Shown one piece after another: positions 1 to 7,901 of a stretch of 64,000 bases of DNA. The translations under genes were made by a program, and so were the position numbers. The stretch covers positions 1-64,000 of the forward strand of contig CAMYCE010000001.1 in assembly GCA_947254205.1 (NCBI GenBank), written 5' to 3'. The notes under the pieces were generated by a model. That model was not told where the DNA came from. It made no database searches and was given only the letters and a program-made list of their open reading frames with translations. Source of the DNA: an uncultured Prevotellaceae bacterium. Its GTDB lineage: Bacteria; Bacteroidota; Bacteroidia; Bacteroidales; Muribaculaceae. Positions within the stretch are counted from its first letter, which is position 1. Each line of letters begins with the position of its first letter.

Positions 1-850
1 CACCAACGATGCTCCGGCATTGCACGCAGCCCACGTTGGTCTATCTATGGGTGATGGTACTTCTGTCGCTAAGGAAGCGTCGGATATCACTATCATAGAC
101 AACTCATTCTCCTCAATTGGCAAGGCAGTGATGTGGGGACGTTCGCTCTATCAGAATATCCAGCGTTTCCTGCTCTTCCAGCTCACCGTGAACGTAACGG
201 CTTGTTTCCTTGTACTCTTCGGTGCTTTCATGGGAACAGAGTCTCCGCTTACCGTTACACAGATGCTTTGGATTAACCTTATCATGGATACCTTTGCTGC
301 CATGGCTCTGGCATCATTGCCACCGTCGGAGAGTGTGATGAGTGATAAGCCACGTGACCGCAATGCATTTATCCTTAACAAGGTGATGATTCGTGAAATC
401 CTCGGTGTGGGTGGTTTCTTCTTCGTGATGCTGCTAGTGTTGCTTTACATCTTCCAACATGCTGATATTACCTCTCTTACCGATCTTCTCTCACTGCAAC
501 TTGGCGAGAAGGGACACGTCTCGACATACGAGTTGACACTGCTCTTCACAATCTTTGTTATGACTCACTTCTTCTACCTCTTCAATGCCCGTGCATTCGA
601 GACCGGACGCAGCGCATTGCATTTCAAGGGTTGCAAGGGTCTTCTCACTATCGTAGCCATCATTCTTATCGGCCAGGTAGCTATGGTTGAAGTACCGGGC
701 ATTCAGCAGTTCTTTAACGTATGCGGACTGAGTTTGCAAGATTGGGTAATAATAGTAATCGGTTCGTCACTCGTTCTCTGGGTGCGTGAAGCATGGCATC
801 TGCTGACAAAGCAGTCTTCTCGTGCCGCGTGTGAGAAAGTAACAAAATAA
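1..850 (+). CDS. Calcium-translocating P-type ATPase, C-terminal part (5' end outside window)
   Basis: The reading frame is open from base 2 and begins inside the P-domain hinge: TNDAPAL followed by HVGLSMGDGTSVAKEASD, the usual GDGTNDAPALxxAxVGxAMG signature of P2-type ATPases. The Lys-Glu-Ala-Ser-Asp stretch and the rest of the C-terminal transport domain (about six hydrophobic segments) follow, including the M5/M6 region with NxxW/INLIMDTFAAMALA, typical of PMCA/SERCA-like pumps. It would export Ca2+ (or another divalent cation) across the inner membrane using ATP. The phosphorylation site (DKTGT) lies upstream of the window. Codon choice (many CTT, GGT, CGT) differs from the CTC/GGC/CGC-rich genes that follow, which could mean high expression or separate ancestry. 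Family assignment is firm; ion specificity is inferred. Confidence 0.9.
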   Translation, partial: TNDAPALHAAHVGLSMGDGTSVAKEASDITIIDNSFSSIGKAVMWGRSLYQNIQRFLLFQLTVNVTACFLVLFGAFMGTESPLTVTQMLWINLIMDTFAAMALASLPPSESVMSDKPRDRNAFILNKVMIREILGVGGFFFVMLLVLLYIFQHADITSLTDLLSLQLGEKGHVSTYELTLLFTIFVMTHFFYLFNARAFETGRSALHFKGCKGLLTIVAIILIGQVAMVEVPGIQQFFNVCGLSLQDWVIIVIGSSLVLWVREAWHLLTKQSSRAACEKVTK

Positions 851-916
851 AACTAAATTAACCGGAGCGGAGTATTTCTTTATTGAATGCTCCGTTCCTC
901 CTAAATATCGAAAACT

Positions 917-1093
917 ATGGCAAGAAAATCAAACACAGGCATCCCAGGCTTTTCCTTTTCATGGAAGCGTGCATTGGGCATTACGCAAGCCAAGCAAAAG
1001 TTTGCTCGTGAAACTGGTATCCCAACCTCTAAAGCAGGTTTGGAACGCAAGCTCGGCAACATGATTCTAAAATCATTGTTCGGGAAGAAGTAA
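917..1093 (+). CDS. Small basic protein of unknown function (58 aa)
   Basis: An ATG at 917 opens 58 codons ending in TAA at 1091. The product starts MARKSNTGIPGFSFSWKRA and ends with LKSLFGKK. It is strongly basic, with a hydrophobic/aromatic GIPGFSFSWKRALGI core, no signal peptide and no membrane segment. I do not recognise the family. It lies 66 bp after the ATPase on the same strand and shares that gene's codon style, so it may be co-transcribed. The clean start, regular codon use and highly structured composition argue for a real gene, perhaps a small nucleic-acid-binding protein, but nothing in the sequence proves a function. Confidence 0.55.
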   Translation: MARKSNTGIPGFSFSWKRALGITQAKQKFARETGIPTSKAGLERKLGNMILKSLFGKK

Positions 1094-1146
1094 TGATAAG
1101 AAACTCTTTACTTGGTGATTCAATAGCAAGAATTAATTCTTAACGA

Positions 1147-1269
1147 ATGTCAATTGCCTATAAGGGAAATCATCGTGTCAATTACAGACAACTTCGTGGT
1201 ATTGGGAAATCAAGCCGCAAGTCATACTACCTAAACATCAAATGGGAAATCTATGGTATCAAATCATAG
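1147..1269 (+). CDS. Possible micro-protein (40 aa), doubtful
   Basis: ATG at 1147 gives a 40-residue basic, tyrosine-rich product beginning MSIAYKGNHRVNYRQLRGIG and ending YGIKS. There is no recognisable domain. It sits 53 bp after the 58-aa gene in the same direction in a low-GC stretch. It could equally be the eroded end of a longer gene or chance. Reported only because the interval between 1094 and 1328 holds nothing else. Confidence 0.22.
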   Translation: MSIAYKGNHRVNYRQLRGIGKSSRKSYYLNIKWEIYGIKS

Positions 1270-1328
1270 CATTCCCCTTTGAAGTATATTGAAAATCAAT
1301 GAAATAAATTCGTAGTTTAGGTTCAAGC

Positions 1329-2042
1329 ATGAATATCGTTATCATTGGTGCCACATCGGGCATAGGCGAAGCCCTTTTCAACATCTACATCGAGAGCGGG
1401 CACACTGTGGGCATTGCAGGCCGCCGCACAAGTCGGCTACATGAGTTGCAACAAGGTGCTCCCCACACTACTATTGTGCAAACAATCGACATTGACAACA
1501 AGCTGGCTGTGGAAACGGGAGTGAGCGCGTTTAAAAGTCAAATGGGGCATATCGACCTCGTGATAGTGTGTGCTGGCACTGGCCACTTAAATCCTGAGCT
1601 TGACTATGAAAAAGAGCATTCTACTCTTGCAACCAACATTGTGGGGTGGACTCATGTGATTGACTATTGCTACCTGCTACTGCAAGCACAGGGCTATGGC
1701 CAGCTTGTAGCCATCACCAGTGCGGGAGGATTGAGGGGCGAACCCGTGGCACCAGCCTATAGTGCAAGCAAAGCCTACCAAATCAACTACATCGAAGCAC
1801 TGCGCAAAAAAGCTTTCAAAGATTCAAGGCACATCACCGTCACCGACATCAGGCCGGGGCTTGTCGACACCGCCATGGCCAAGGGAGAGGGGCTATTTTG
1901 GGTGATGCCCACCCACAAAGTAGCTCATCAAATCGTGCAAGCAATTGAACGAAAAGCCACAAAGTGCTATGTCACTCGTCGCTGGCGATGGGTGGCCATG
2001 CTCAACAAGAGCTTGCCTTGGAACATTTACAAGTGGCTATAA
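1329..2042 (+). CDS. SDR-family NAD(P)-dependent oxidoreductase
   Basis: 237 aa, a normal length for a classical short-chain dehydrogenase. The N-terminal Rossmann motif is GATSGIG (residues 7-13), the RR after the second strand (AGRR) suggests NADP preference, NIVG and the catalytic TS-16aa-YSASKAY (YxxxK) are present, and DIRPGLVDTAMA follows as in the family. The substrate cannot be read from sequence. The C-terminus RRWRWVAMLNKSLPWNIYKWL is basic and amphipathic and could touch the membrane. The gene stands alone, facing the M3 peptidase gene with a strong hairpin between them. From here on codon use matches the rest of the window. Confidence 0.88.
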   Translation: MNIVIIGATSGIGEALFNIYIESGHTVGIAGRRTSRLHELQQGAPHTTIVQTIDIDNKLAVETGVSAFKSQMGHIDLVIVCAGTGHLNPELDYEKEHSTLATNIVGWTHVIDYCYLLLQAQGYGQLVAITSAGGLRGEPVAPAYSASKAYQINYIEALRKKAFKDSRHITVTDIRPGLVDTAMAKGEGLFWVMPTHKVAHQIVQAIERKATKCYVTRRWRWVAMLNKSLPWNIYKWL

Positions 2043-2050
2043 CAGCACAG

Positions 2051-2084
2051 CAAGGGCTGCCACATGCTTGATGGGCAGCCCTTG
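2051..2084. terminator. Hairpin between convergent genes
   Basis: CAAGGGCTGCC (2051-2061) pairs perfectly with GGCAGCCCTTG (2074-2084), an 11-bp GC-rich stem with a 12-nt loop, starting 8 bp after the SDR stop and 40 bp from the M3 peptidase stop. It has no clear T-tract on either side, so termination may be weak or factor-dependent, but its position fits a bidirectional terminator. Confidence 0.6.
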
Positions 2085-2124
2085 ATGATGACTGGGTGTG
2101 CACTCGGCACATCACGTTATTTTT

Positions 2125-4248
2125 TTACTTCAAGCCGCGAGCACGGAGCAAAGCATCGGCATTGGGTTCCTTGCCACGGAAGAGCTTATAGAGAGTCATT
2201 GCATCTTCGGTGTCGCCGGGCGACAAGATGTATTTCAAGTAGTCTTGAGCAGTTTTCACATTCATGGGGCCTTCTTCAACAAAGCGTTGCCATGCATCGG
2301 CTTCGAGCACTTGGCTCCACAAGTAGGTGTAATAGCCACAGCTATATTGGTCGTTGTCGAAGATGTGCTTGAAATAGGGGCTGCGATAGCGGAATTCCAC
2401 AACCGAAGGCTTGTGCAACTTGCGTGCCACATAGTTTTCAAAACCTTTCACGTCGATGTTGTTGCACCAGTCGAGCTTGTGCCACTCAATGTCGAGCAGT
2501 GCCGAACCCACGAGTTCGGTAGTCATGAAACCTTGGTTAAACTTGCTCGATTCAATGATTTTGTCGACCAGTTGTTGAGGAATCACCTCGCCAGTTTTGT
2601 AGTGCTTGGCATAGTTCTTGAGCACTTCGGGCACGAGCGACCAATGCTCGTTGAGTTGCGAGGGCATTTCCACCATGTCGCGGTCGATGTTGGTGCCAGC
2701 CAAGCCACGATAAGGAGCCACAGTGAGCATGCCATTGAGGGCGTGTCCAAACTCATGGAAGAGGGTTTCAACCTCATCGAGAGAGAGCAACGAGGGTATG
2801 TCCTTGGTGGGAGGAGTGAAACTTGCCACGTTGTAGACGATGGGGCGTTCGCTCTTGCCATTGTAGTTGTAGGCAGGAGCAAGTTCATTCATCCATGCAC
2901 CTTGAGCCTTGGTTGCGCGAGGGAAATAGTCGGTCATGAACACGGCCAAGTGCTTGCCTTGAGCGTCTTTCATGTCATAGACGGTCACCTCTGGGTTATA
3001 TTTGGGCGCATTCTTAATTTCGGTGAAAGTGATGCCATAGAGCTTGTTGGCCACATAGAAAATACCATTTTTCACCACATTGTCGAGCGAGAAATAGGGG
3101 CGCACTTCATCTTCGCTAAAGTTGAATTTCTCGGCCTTCACCTTGTCGGCATAGTAGTAATAGTCCCATGCTTCAATCTTGATGTTGTCGCCGTGCTTGT
3201 CGGCATAGGCTTGCATGTCGGCCACCTCTTCATCTACCTTCTTGATGGCAGGACGCCAAATTTGCATGAGCACGTCTTGGGCGGCATCAACAGTCTTGGC
3301 CATCACAGGGTCGACGGCATAGTCGGCAAAAGTGTTGAAGCCCAATAGTTTTGCTTTCTTTTGACGCAGTTGTATGATTTCGTTGATGTTTTTGCTATTG
3401 TCCCACTCGTTGCCACGGCTGGCAGTGCTGGTGTAGCTCTTATACATCTCTTCGCGCAAAGCACGATCGTCGGCACTCGAGAGCACAGCCAAGCGAGTTG
3501 CGGCACTGGCTGTAAACACCCACTTGCCGGGCATTCCCTTTGACTCGGCCAACTTGGCTGCGCCGGCAATCACCATGGGCGAGAGTCCCTTCAGGCGGTC
3601 TTTGCTATCGACCACAATGAGGTTGTTGGCAATTTCGTGCATCACATTGTTGCCAAAAGAGAGTTGCAAACTGGCCATGCGCTTGTTAATTTCCTTAAGC
3701 GTGTCTTGAAGGGCTGCATTGAGCAGGGCGCCATTGCGCACAAAACGCTTGTAGAATTTCTCGGTGAGGCGACGTTGAGCCTTGTCAAGCTTGAGGGCAT
3801 CGGCATTGTCGTGCACAGCCTTGATTTTCTTAAACAAGCCGGCATTCATGTAAATCTCATCGCTTTGGGCAGTGAGCATGGGCATGAGTGTCTCGGCAAG
3901 TTTTTGCATTTCGGGTGTGGCATCGCTCTCGCTGAGAGCTCCAAACACACTCGACACGCGATTAAACACCGAGCCACTATTGTCGAGAGCGAGCACCGTG
4001 TTGGCAAAGTTGGGTGCCTGCGTGTTGTTCACGATAGCGGCAATCTCTTCGTTTTGCTGAGCAATACCGGCCTTGAGGGCAGGCAGATAGTCGGCATAGG
4101 AGAACTTCTCAAAGGGAGGAATCGAATAAGGAGTTTTATACTCCATCAAAAACGGATTTTTTTGTTTCACAGTCTTCTTGTTTGCGCCATAGGCCACCAT
4201 CGATAGGCACCCCATGGCAATAACCGGTAATAAAACTTTTTTCATCAT
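2125..4248 (-). CDS. M3-family metallopeptidase (peptidyl-dipeptidase Dcp-like), exported
   Basis: 707 aa, full length for the Dcp/oligopeptidase A family. An N-terminal signal sequence (MMKKVLLPVIAMGCLSMVAYG) points to the periplasm. The zinc site HEFGH is at about residue 497 inside DEVETLFHEFGHALNGML, with the third ligand Glu expected in the DIDRDMVEMPSQLNEHW segment downstream. The product should trim C-terminal dipeptides or degrade short peptides, as other periplasmic Dcp enzymes do. The gene is monocistronic by layout: the next minus-strand gene (EEP phosphatase) ends 64 bp upstream. Family is certain; exact cleavage specificity is inferred from homology. Confidence 0.93.
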   Translation of the reverse strand: MMKKVLLPVIAMGCLSMVAYGANKKTVKQKNPFLMEYKTPYSIPPFEKFSYADYLPALKAGIAQQNEEIAAIVNNTQAPNFANTVLALDNSGSVFNRVSSVFGALSESDATPEMQKLAETLMPMLTAQSDEIYMNAGLFKKIKAVHDNADALKLDKAQRRLTEKFYKRFVRNGALLNAALQDTLKEINKRMASLQLSFGNNVMHEIANNLIVVDSKDRLKGLSPMVIAGAAKLAESKGMPGKWVFTASAATRLAVLSSADDRALREEMYKSYTSTASRGNEWDNSKNINEIIQLRQKKAKLLGFNTFADYAVDPVMAKTVDAAQDVLMQIWRPAIKKVDEEVADMQAYADKHGDNIKIEAWDYYYYADKVKAEKFNFSEDEVRPYFSLDNVVKNGIFYVANKLYGITFTEIKNAPKYNPEVTVYDMKDAQGKHLAVFMTDYFPRATKAQGAWMNELAPAYNYNGKSERPIVYNVASFTPPTKDIPSLLSLDEVETLFHEFGHALNGMLTVAPYRGLAGTNIDRDMVEMPSQLNEHWSLVPEVLKNYAKHYKTGEVIPQQLVDKIIESSKFNQGFMTTELVGSALLDIEWHKLDWCNNIDVKGFENYVARKLHKPSVVEFRYRSPYFKHIFDNDQYSCGYYTYLWSQVLEADAWQRFVEEGPMNVKTAQDYLKYILSPGDTEDAMTLYKLFRGKEPNADALLRARGLK

Positions 4249-4312
4249 AACAGTTTATAATTTTTTTTAATTAAGGCATTTTGTCCTTGTTTTGTTAATC
4301 AGTTTTTAAATT

Positions 4313-5494
4313 TCATGCTCCACTATTTTTTATTTCTTTCCACACAAAGGTGGTGACCAGTGGATAGTGGTCGCTACTGCCAGCCTTGTCGCGACGTGCC
4401 TCGGTGGCAATCATGTCGCCACGATAGAGGGTGTGGTCGATTTTAAAGAAAAATCGGTTGTCGTGATAGGTGTAGGTGGGTCCAAATCCACAATCCATGT
4501 AGGCATCTTTCAAGTCTCGGCCTCGCATAGTGTAATAGGCATAGGAGGCCGGAGTGTCGTTGAAGTCGCCACACACAATCACATTCTCGCCACTTTGGTC
4601 GATCACTTGCCTGATGATGCGTGCTTGAGCCACATGTTGCCTAAAGGCATAGCGCAACTTGGCAATGAGCGTGTTGCGCACCTTCGACAGCTCGTTGCTG
4701 TCGTTCACCTTTTCAAGCTTAGTGAGTTCCATATAGGTGGCTTTATCATCGGTCGACAGCCCTATCGATTGCAAGTGCACATTGAAAAAACGCACCGTGT
4801 GGCCCGGCACCAGCACATCATAGGCTCTGGCATAGAAGTGATAGCTGCGCACAGGGTCGTCGGGCGAGGCAAAACCATCTTTAATGGCAGGGTCTTCAAC
4901 ATTGGTGTAGGGGTGTTTCGACCATATCACTTGGTCGTGATAGCCATGAGAGCGATAGGGATATTTTTTGCGTATTTCCTTCATGTAGGGCTTCATGAGT
5001 TGCAAGTCGTTGTAGTCGGCAGCCAGTGAGGCTTCTTGCAAGAGCACCACATCGGCATCTTGCTCAAGAATGTAGCGCACTGTGGCTTGCCCGGCTGCAC
5101 TATCGGCACGGTCGTCGGCACTGCGCAACACATTGAAGTTTTCTACGTTGAACGTGAGCACTTTAAACTTGGTAGAATCTTCGGTAGCCGTGTAGTGGTG
5201 GGGCGACACATGCAAGGGGCACACAATGCTCACAGTGGGCCACGACAAGGCAATGCCCAGCACCAAAATCAAGGCTATGCGCCACCGGCGCAACACCAGC
5301 AGTAGCAAGGTGGCTGTTGCGGTAGCTCCAAGAATGAAAGGAAAAGCCATGGCAAGTATGGCATAGAGAGTGCCCTTGCTGGGGTGAATATAGCCACAAT
5401 AGGCCGACACCACCAGCAATGTTGCCAGCACCAAAGCCACTATGGCCAGCACCAAGTTTAAACCATGATATAATGCAAAATGAAATTTCTTCAT
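4313..5494 (-). CDS. Endonuclease/exonuclease/phosphatase (EEP) family membrane protein
   Basis: 393 aa. The first ~100 residues contain three hydrophobic helices (from LVLAIVALVLATLLVVSAY on). A soluble EEP domain follows with its standard blocks: LTFNVENFN, VVLLQEAS (metal-binding Glu), CGDFNDTP (catalytic Asp/Asn) and SSDHYPLVTTF (Asp-His). Such proteins cleave phosphodiester bonds in nucleic acids or lipid/inositol phosphates; the substrate cannot be told here. It is the last gene of a three-gene minus-strand run with the two rhomboid genes, 34 bp downstream of the second, so membrane localisation and co-expression with intramembrane proteases are likely. The catalytic domain probably faces the periplasm. 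Confidence 0.85.
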   Translation of the reverse strand: MKKFHFALYHGLNLVLAIVALVLATLLVVSAYCGYIHPSKGTLYAILAMAFPFILGATATATLLLLVLRRWRIALILVLGIALSWPTVSIVCPLHVSPHHYTATEDSTKFKVLTFNVENFNVLRSADDRADSAAGQATVRYILEQDADVVLLQEASLAADYNDLQLMKPYMKEIRKKYPYRSHGYHDQVIWSKHPYTNVEDPAIKDGFASPDDPVRSYHFYARAYDVLVPGHTVRFFNVHLQSIGLSTDDKATYMELTKLEKVNDSNELSKVRNTLIAKLRYAFRQHVAQARIIRQVIDQSGENVIVCGDFNDTPASYAYYTMRGRDLKDAYMDCGFGPTYTYHDNRFFFKIDHTLYRGDMIATEARRDKAGSSDHYPLVTTFVWKEIKNSGA

Positions 5495-5528
5495 TATGTG
5501 TTAATCCTTTAAAACAAAATAGTATCTA

Positions 5529-6404
5529 TCACTTAGACGAGGCTCTGAACAGAGTGCGCTTTTCGTCGTCGCTCAACGAGTCATAGCCCGAACGCCTGAG
5601 TTTGTCGAGAATGGCATCTACTTGCTCTTCGGTGGGCTTGCCAGCATTGTGCCGCGCTTGATTGTGCATGGCGGTGCCACCCACTGGTTGCCCCCCCCCG
5701 CCACGACGTTTAAATAGGGTGGCTATGCTGTCGAAAAAAGCATTAAGCCATGCCGTGATGTCGTGGCCATGGTGCATTTGCCAGCCAAACACAGCCCCCA
5801 CAGCCATGCCACCTGCATGAGCAAATTGAGCACCAAGATTGGCCTCGCTTGTGCTGAGCACCATGAATAGCACTGTGATAATTGCCACCCACTTGAGCGA
5901 CACCTCGCCCAAAAACAGCAAGCCAATTTTGTAGTGAGGAGCATAGACTGCCACTGCCAGCACGATGGCCAGCACCGAGGCCGAAGCCCCAAGAAGCGAC
6001 GACTCTTGCATGGCAAAATAGGGAAGCCAAGCATAGGCCAAGACATAGAAGCAAGCTCCCCCTATACCTCCCAACACAAATAGCCCAAGCAATTGCTTGG
6101 CATTGAAATATTCAAGAAAAATGCGCCCCAACCAATAGAGCCAAAGCATGTTGAACAAAATGTGCCACAAGTCGTAGTGAAAAAACATATAGGTTATCAC
6201 CGTCCAAGGCACTCGCAACAACGCCAAGGCACTCGACGGCAACTCAAACCACTTGACCAGCAGTGCAGCCAATGGCAGTTGAAGCAACAAGCCCACAAAA
6301 GCCAACACCCGCAACAGCAAAAACACCGCCACATTCACATAGATGAGGCGCATCAATGTGTTGCCACTGCGATAGCGCAACTTGATGTTATCCCATATAG
6401 CCAT
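5529..6404 (-). CDS. Rhomboid intramembrane serine protease with DUF6576-like C-terminus
   Basis: 291 aa with about six transmembrane segments. The catalytic serine is in GAS(A) at residue 141 and the histidine is His196 in FAHAGGMAVG, the expected TM4/TM6 dyad. The HYDLWHILFNMLWLYWLG block matches the rhomboid HxxxN region of TM2. After the membrane domain a Gly-rich linker leads to a short helical tail (EEQVDAILDKLRRSGYDSLS) that resembles the DUF6576 module seen at the end of Bacteroidetes rhomboids. The start codon lies inside the end of the upstream rhomboid gene (17-bp overlap), which suggests translational coupling. Physiological substrates are unknown. Confidence 0.92.
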   Translation of the reverse strand: MAIWDNIKLRYRSGNTLMRLIYVNVAVFLLLRVLAFVGLLLQLPLAALLVKWFELPSSALALLRVPWTVITYMFFHYDLWHILFNMLWLYWLGRIFLEYFNAKQLLGLFVLGGIGGACFYVLAYAWLPYFAMQESSLLGASASVLAIVLAVAVYAPHYKIGLLFLGEVSLKWVAIITVLFMVLSTSEANLGAQFAHAGGMAVGAVFGWQMHHGHDITAWLNAFFDSIATLFKRRGGGGQPVGGTAMHNQARHNAGKPTEEQVDAILDKLRRSGYDSLSDDEKRTLFRASSK

Positions 6405-7158
6405 AGCCTCTTCCTCCTGTCAAGCCATTTCTTTTCCAATATAAAATGAGCAAAAACCCAAAGAGCATGCCACCCAAATGGGCAAAATGGGCCACTCCGC
6501 TCATCGAGCCCGTGACACCAAAAATCAACTCAACAGCGCCATAGCCCATCACCATCCATTTGGCCTTGATGGGAAAAGGAAATGGAATAATATACATGGG
6601 CAAGTTGGGAAAAGTCATGCCAAATGCAAGCAAAATGCCAAACACTGCCCCCGAAGCACCCACCGTGAGATAGGCATTGTTTAAAAACATGGGCAGGTCG
6701 CCAATTGAGCCACTATTGATGAGTTGCTCGGCTTGGCCGGTTGACATGCCCAGCAAGCCAGCCACATCGTTCACCCATGAGAGTTGCCACACAAGCTCTT
6801 GCACCAAAGCCGCCCCCACACCACACACCAAGTAGTAGAGCAGATAGCGACGAGCACCAAAAGTGCGCTCAAGCACCACACCAAACATCCACAAGTTAAA
6901 CATGTTGCAAAAGATGTGCAAGAAGCCACTCTGCACTGAGCTGGTGTCGTGCATAAACATATAGGTCACCATTTGAGCAAGGTTGAAATCGCTCCCTTGC
7001 CAAAAGTGAAGAGCCAAATAACGATTCAAGTCAATGCCCTTGCCACTCATGACAAAGGTAGCCACCCACAAGAGCAAATTGATGATGAGTAAATTTTTGG
7101 TCACTACAGGAATCGCACTCAAAAACGACCCACGACCACTATCATAATATGATGCCAT
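6388..7158 (-). CDS. Rhomboid intramembrane serine protease
   Basis: 256 aa polytopic membrane protein. Ser169 sits in GASGAVFG and His227 in AHFAHLGGMLFG, the complete rhomboid dyad; the TM2 block HIFCNMFNLWMFG (residues 81-93) matches the HxxxN motif. An insertion after TM3 (residues ~125-160) makes the first half longer than in the partner protein. It is the first gene of the rhomboid-rhomboid-EEP run and probably uses a TACTTTTG -7 box about 90 bp upstream. The two rhomboids are diverged, so this is an old tandem pair rather than a recent duplication. Protease family is firm; substrates unknown. Confidence 0.93.
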   Translation of the reverse strand: MASYYDSGRGSFLSAIPVVTKNLLIINLLLWVATFVMSGKGIDLNRYLALHFWQGSDFNLAQMVTYMFMHDTSSVQSGFLHIFCNMFNLWMFGVVLERTFGARRYLLYYLVCGVGAALVQELVWQLSWVNDVAGLLGMSTGQAEQLINSGSIGDLPMFLNNAYLTVGASGAVFGILLAFGMTFPNLPMYIIPFPFPIKAKWMVMGYGAVELIFGVTGSMSGVAHFAHLGGMLFGFLLILYWKRNGLTGGRGYGYMG

Positions 7159-7247
7159 AGCTATATAATCTTTTTAAAAAAAATGAGGCTTGCCAAGACC
7201 TTTCAACAGCCCTTTTTGCCAAGTAACAATAAGCCTATTTTGCAAGA

Positions 7248-7255
7248 CAAAAGTA
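7248..7255 (-). promoter_or_regulatory. Probable -7 box for the rhomboid operon
   Basis: Minus-strand TACTTTTG (TAnnTTTG) at 7255-7248, 90 bp before the rhomboid start. No matching -33 TTTG at the expected spacing was found, so support is partial. Confidence 0.4.
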
Positions 7256-7337
7256 ATGAAAAAACAGCTATTTTTCTAAGCGAAAGACCAGTTTTCAATG
7301 AAATTTCACAAATTCCTCTTTTTTTTTGAGTTTTTTT

Positions 7338-7368
7338 TTTGTTTTAAAATAGTGATTACATATATTTG
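7338..7368 (+). promoter_or_regulatory. Bacteroidetes-type promoter of the HU gene
   Basis: TTTG at 7338-7341, exactly 19 bases, then TATATTTG at 7361-7368: a full match to the TTTG-N19-TAnnTTTG sigma-ABfr consensus. It predicts a leader of roughly 50 nt before the ATG at 7428. Confidence 0.8.
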
Positions 7369-7427
7369 CACAAGTAAAAGCCTATGAACTATAATATTTA
7401 ATGACATTATAAATTTTAAAAAACATT

Positions 7428-7700
7428 ATGAACAAGACAGAATTAATCAGCGCAATTGCTAATGAAGCTAAATTGACAAAAGTTCAGGCCAAAGTCGCCC
7501 TTGATGCTACACTCCAAACTGTTGCCGATGCACTCGCAAAGGGTGACAAAGTTGCACTCATTGGTTTTGGAACATTTGCCGTTAACGAAAAAGCCGCTCG
7601 CACAGGTATCAACCCTGCAACCAAGGCTAAAATCGAAATTCCTGCCAAGAAAGTTATCAAATTTAAAGCTGGAGCTGAACTTGCCGAAAAAATTCAATAA
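7428..7700 (+). CDS. HU-family DNA-binding protein
   Basis: 90 aa, the exact size of HU. It shows the helical N-terminal dimerisation half (MNKTELISAIANEAKLTK) and the signature GFGTFAVNEKAARTGINPAT around residues 46-65, where the beta-arm inserts into DNA. It would bind and bend DNA as a dimer and compact the nucleoid. It is monocistronic, with a consensus promoter upstream and a T-tract terminator downstream at 7802. Codon use is AT-rich relative to neighbours, as expected for a highly expressed gene. Bacteroidales carry several HU paralogues, so no specific symbol is assigned. Confidence 0.95.
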   Translation: MNKTELISAIANEAKLTKVQAKVALDATLQTVADALAKGDKVALIGFGTFAVNEKAARTGINPATKAKIEIPAKKVIKFKAGAELAEKIQ

Positions 7701-7801
7701 TAGCGGCATTTTAGTTTCAAATATTCTTGCATCACAAAGGGTTCTATAAAAAAGGCTCTTTGCAGGACTATTCATAATTAAATTGTTACAAAATTAAATT
7801 C

Positions 7802-7848
7802 AAGATAATGGGCTTGGTCATAACGTCCAAGTCCATTATCTTTTTTTT
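7802..7848 (+). terminator. Rho-independent terminator after HU
   Basis: AAGATAATGGGCTTGG (7802-7817) pairs with CCAAGTCCATTATCTT (7827-7842) with one G/T-type mismatch, and eight Ts follow (7841-7848). It lies 100 bp beyond the HU stop. Confidence 0.85.
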
Positions 7849-7901
7849 CTCCATGATTTTTGCATTATCCGCATCAGCAATCACTAAACAACCACTACAT
7901 A

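Noticed and set aside
2098..3348. Long plus-strand ORF opposite the M3 peptidase
   Set aside because: Antisense shadow of a clear metallopeptidase gene; its product has no recognisable domain, and Leu/His-rich composition fits a frame complement.
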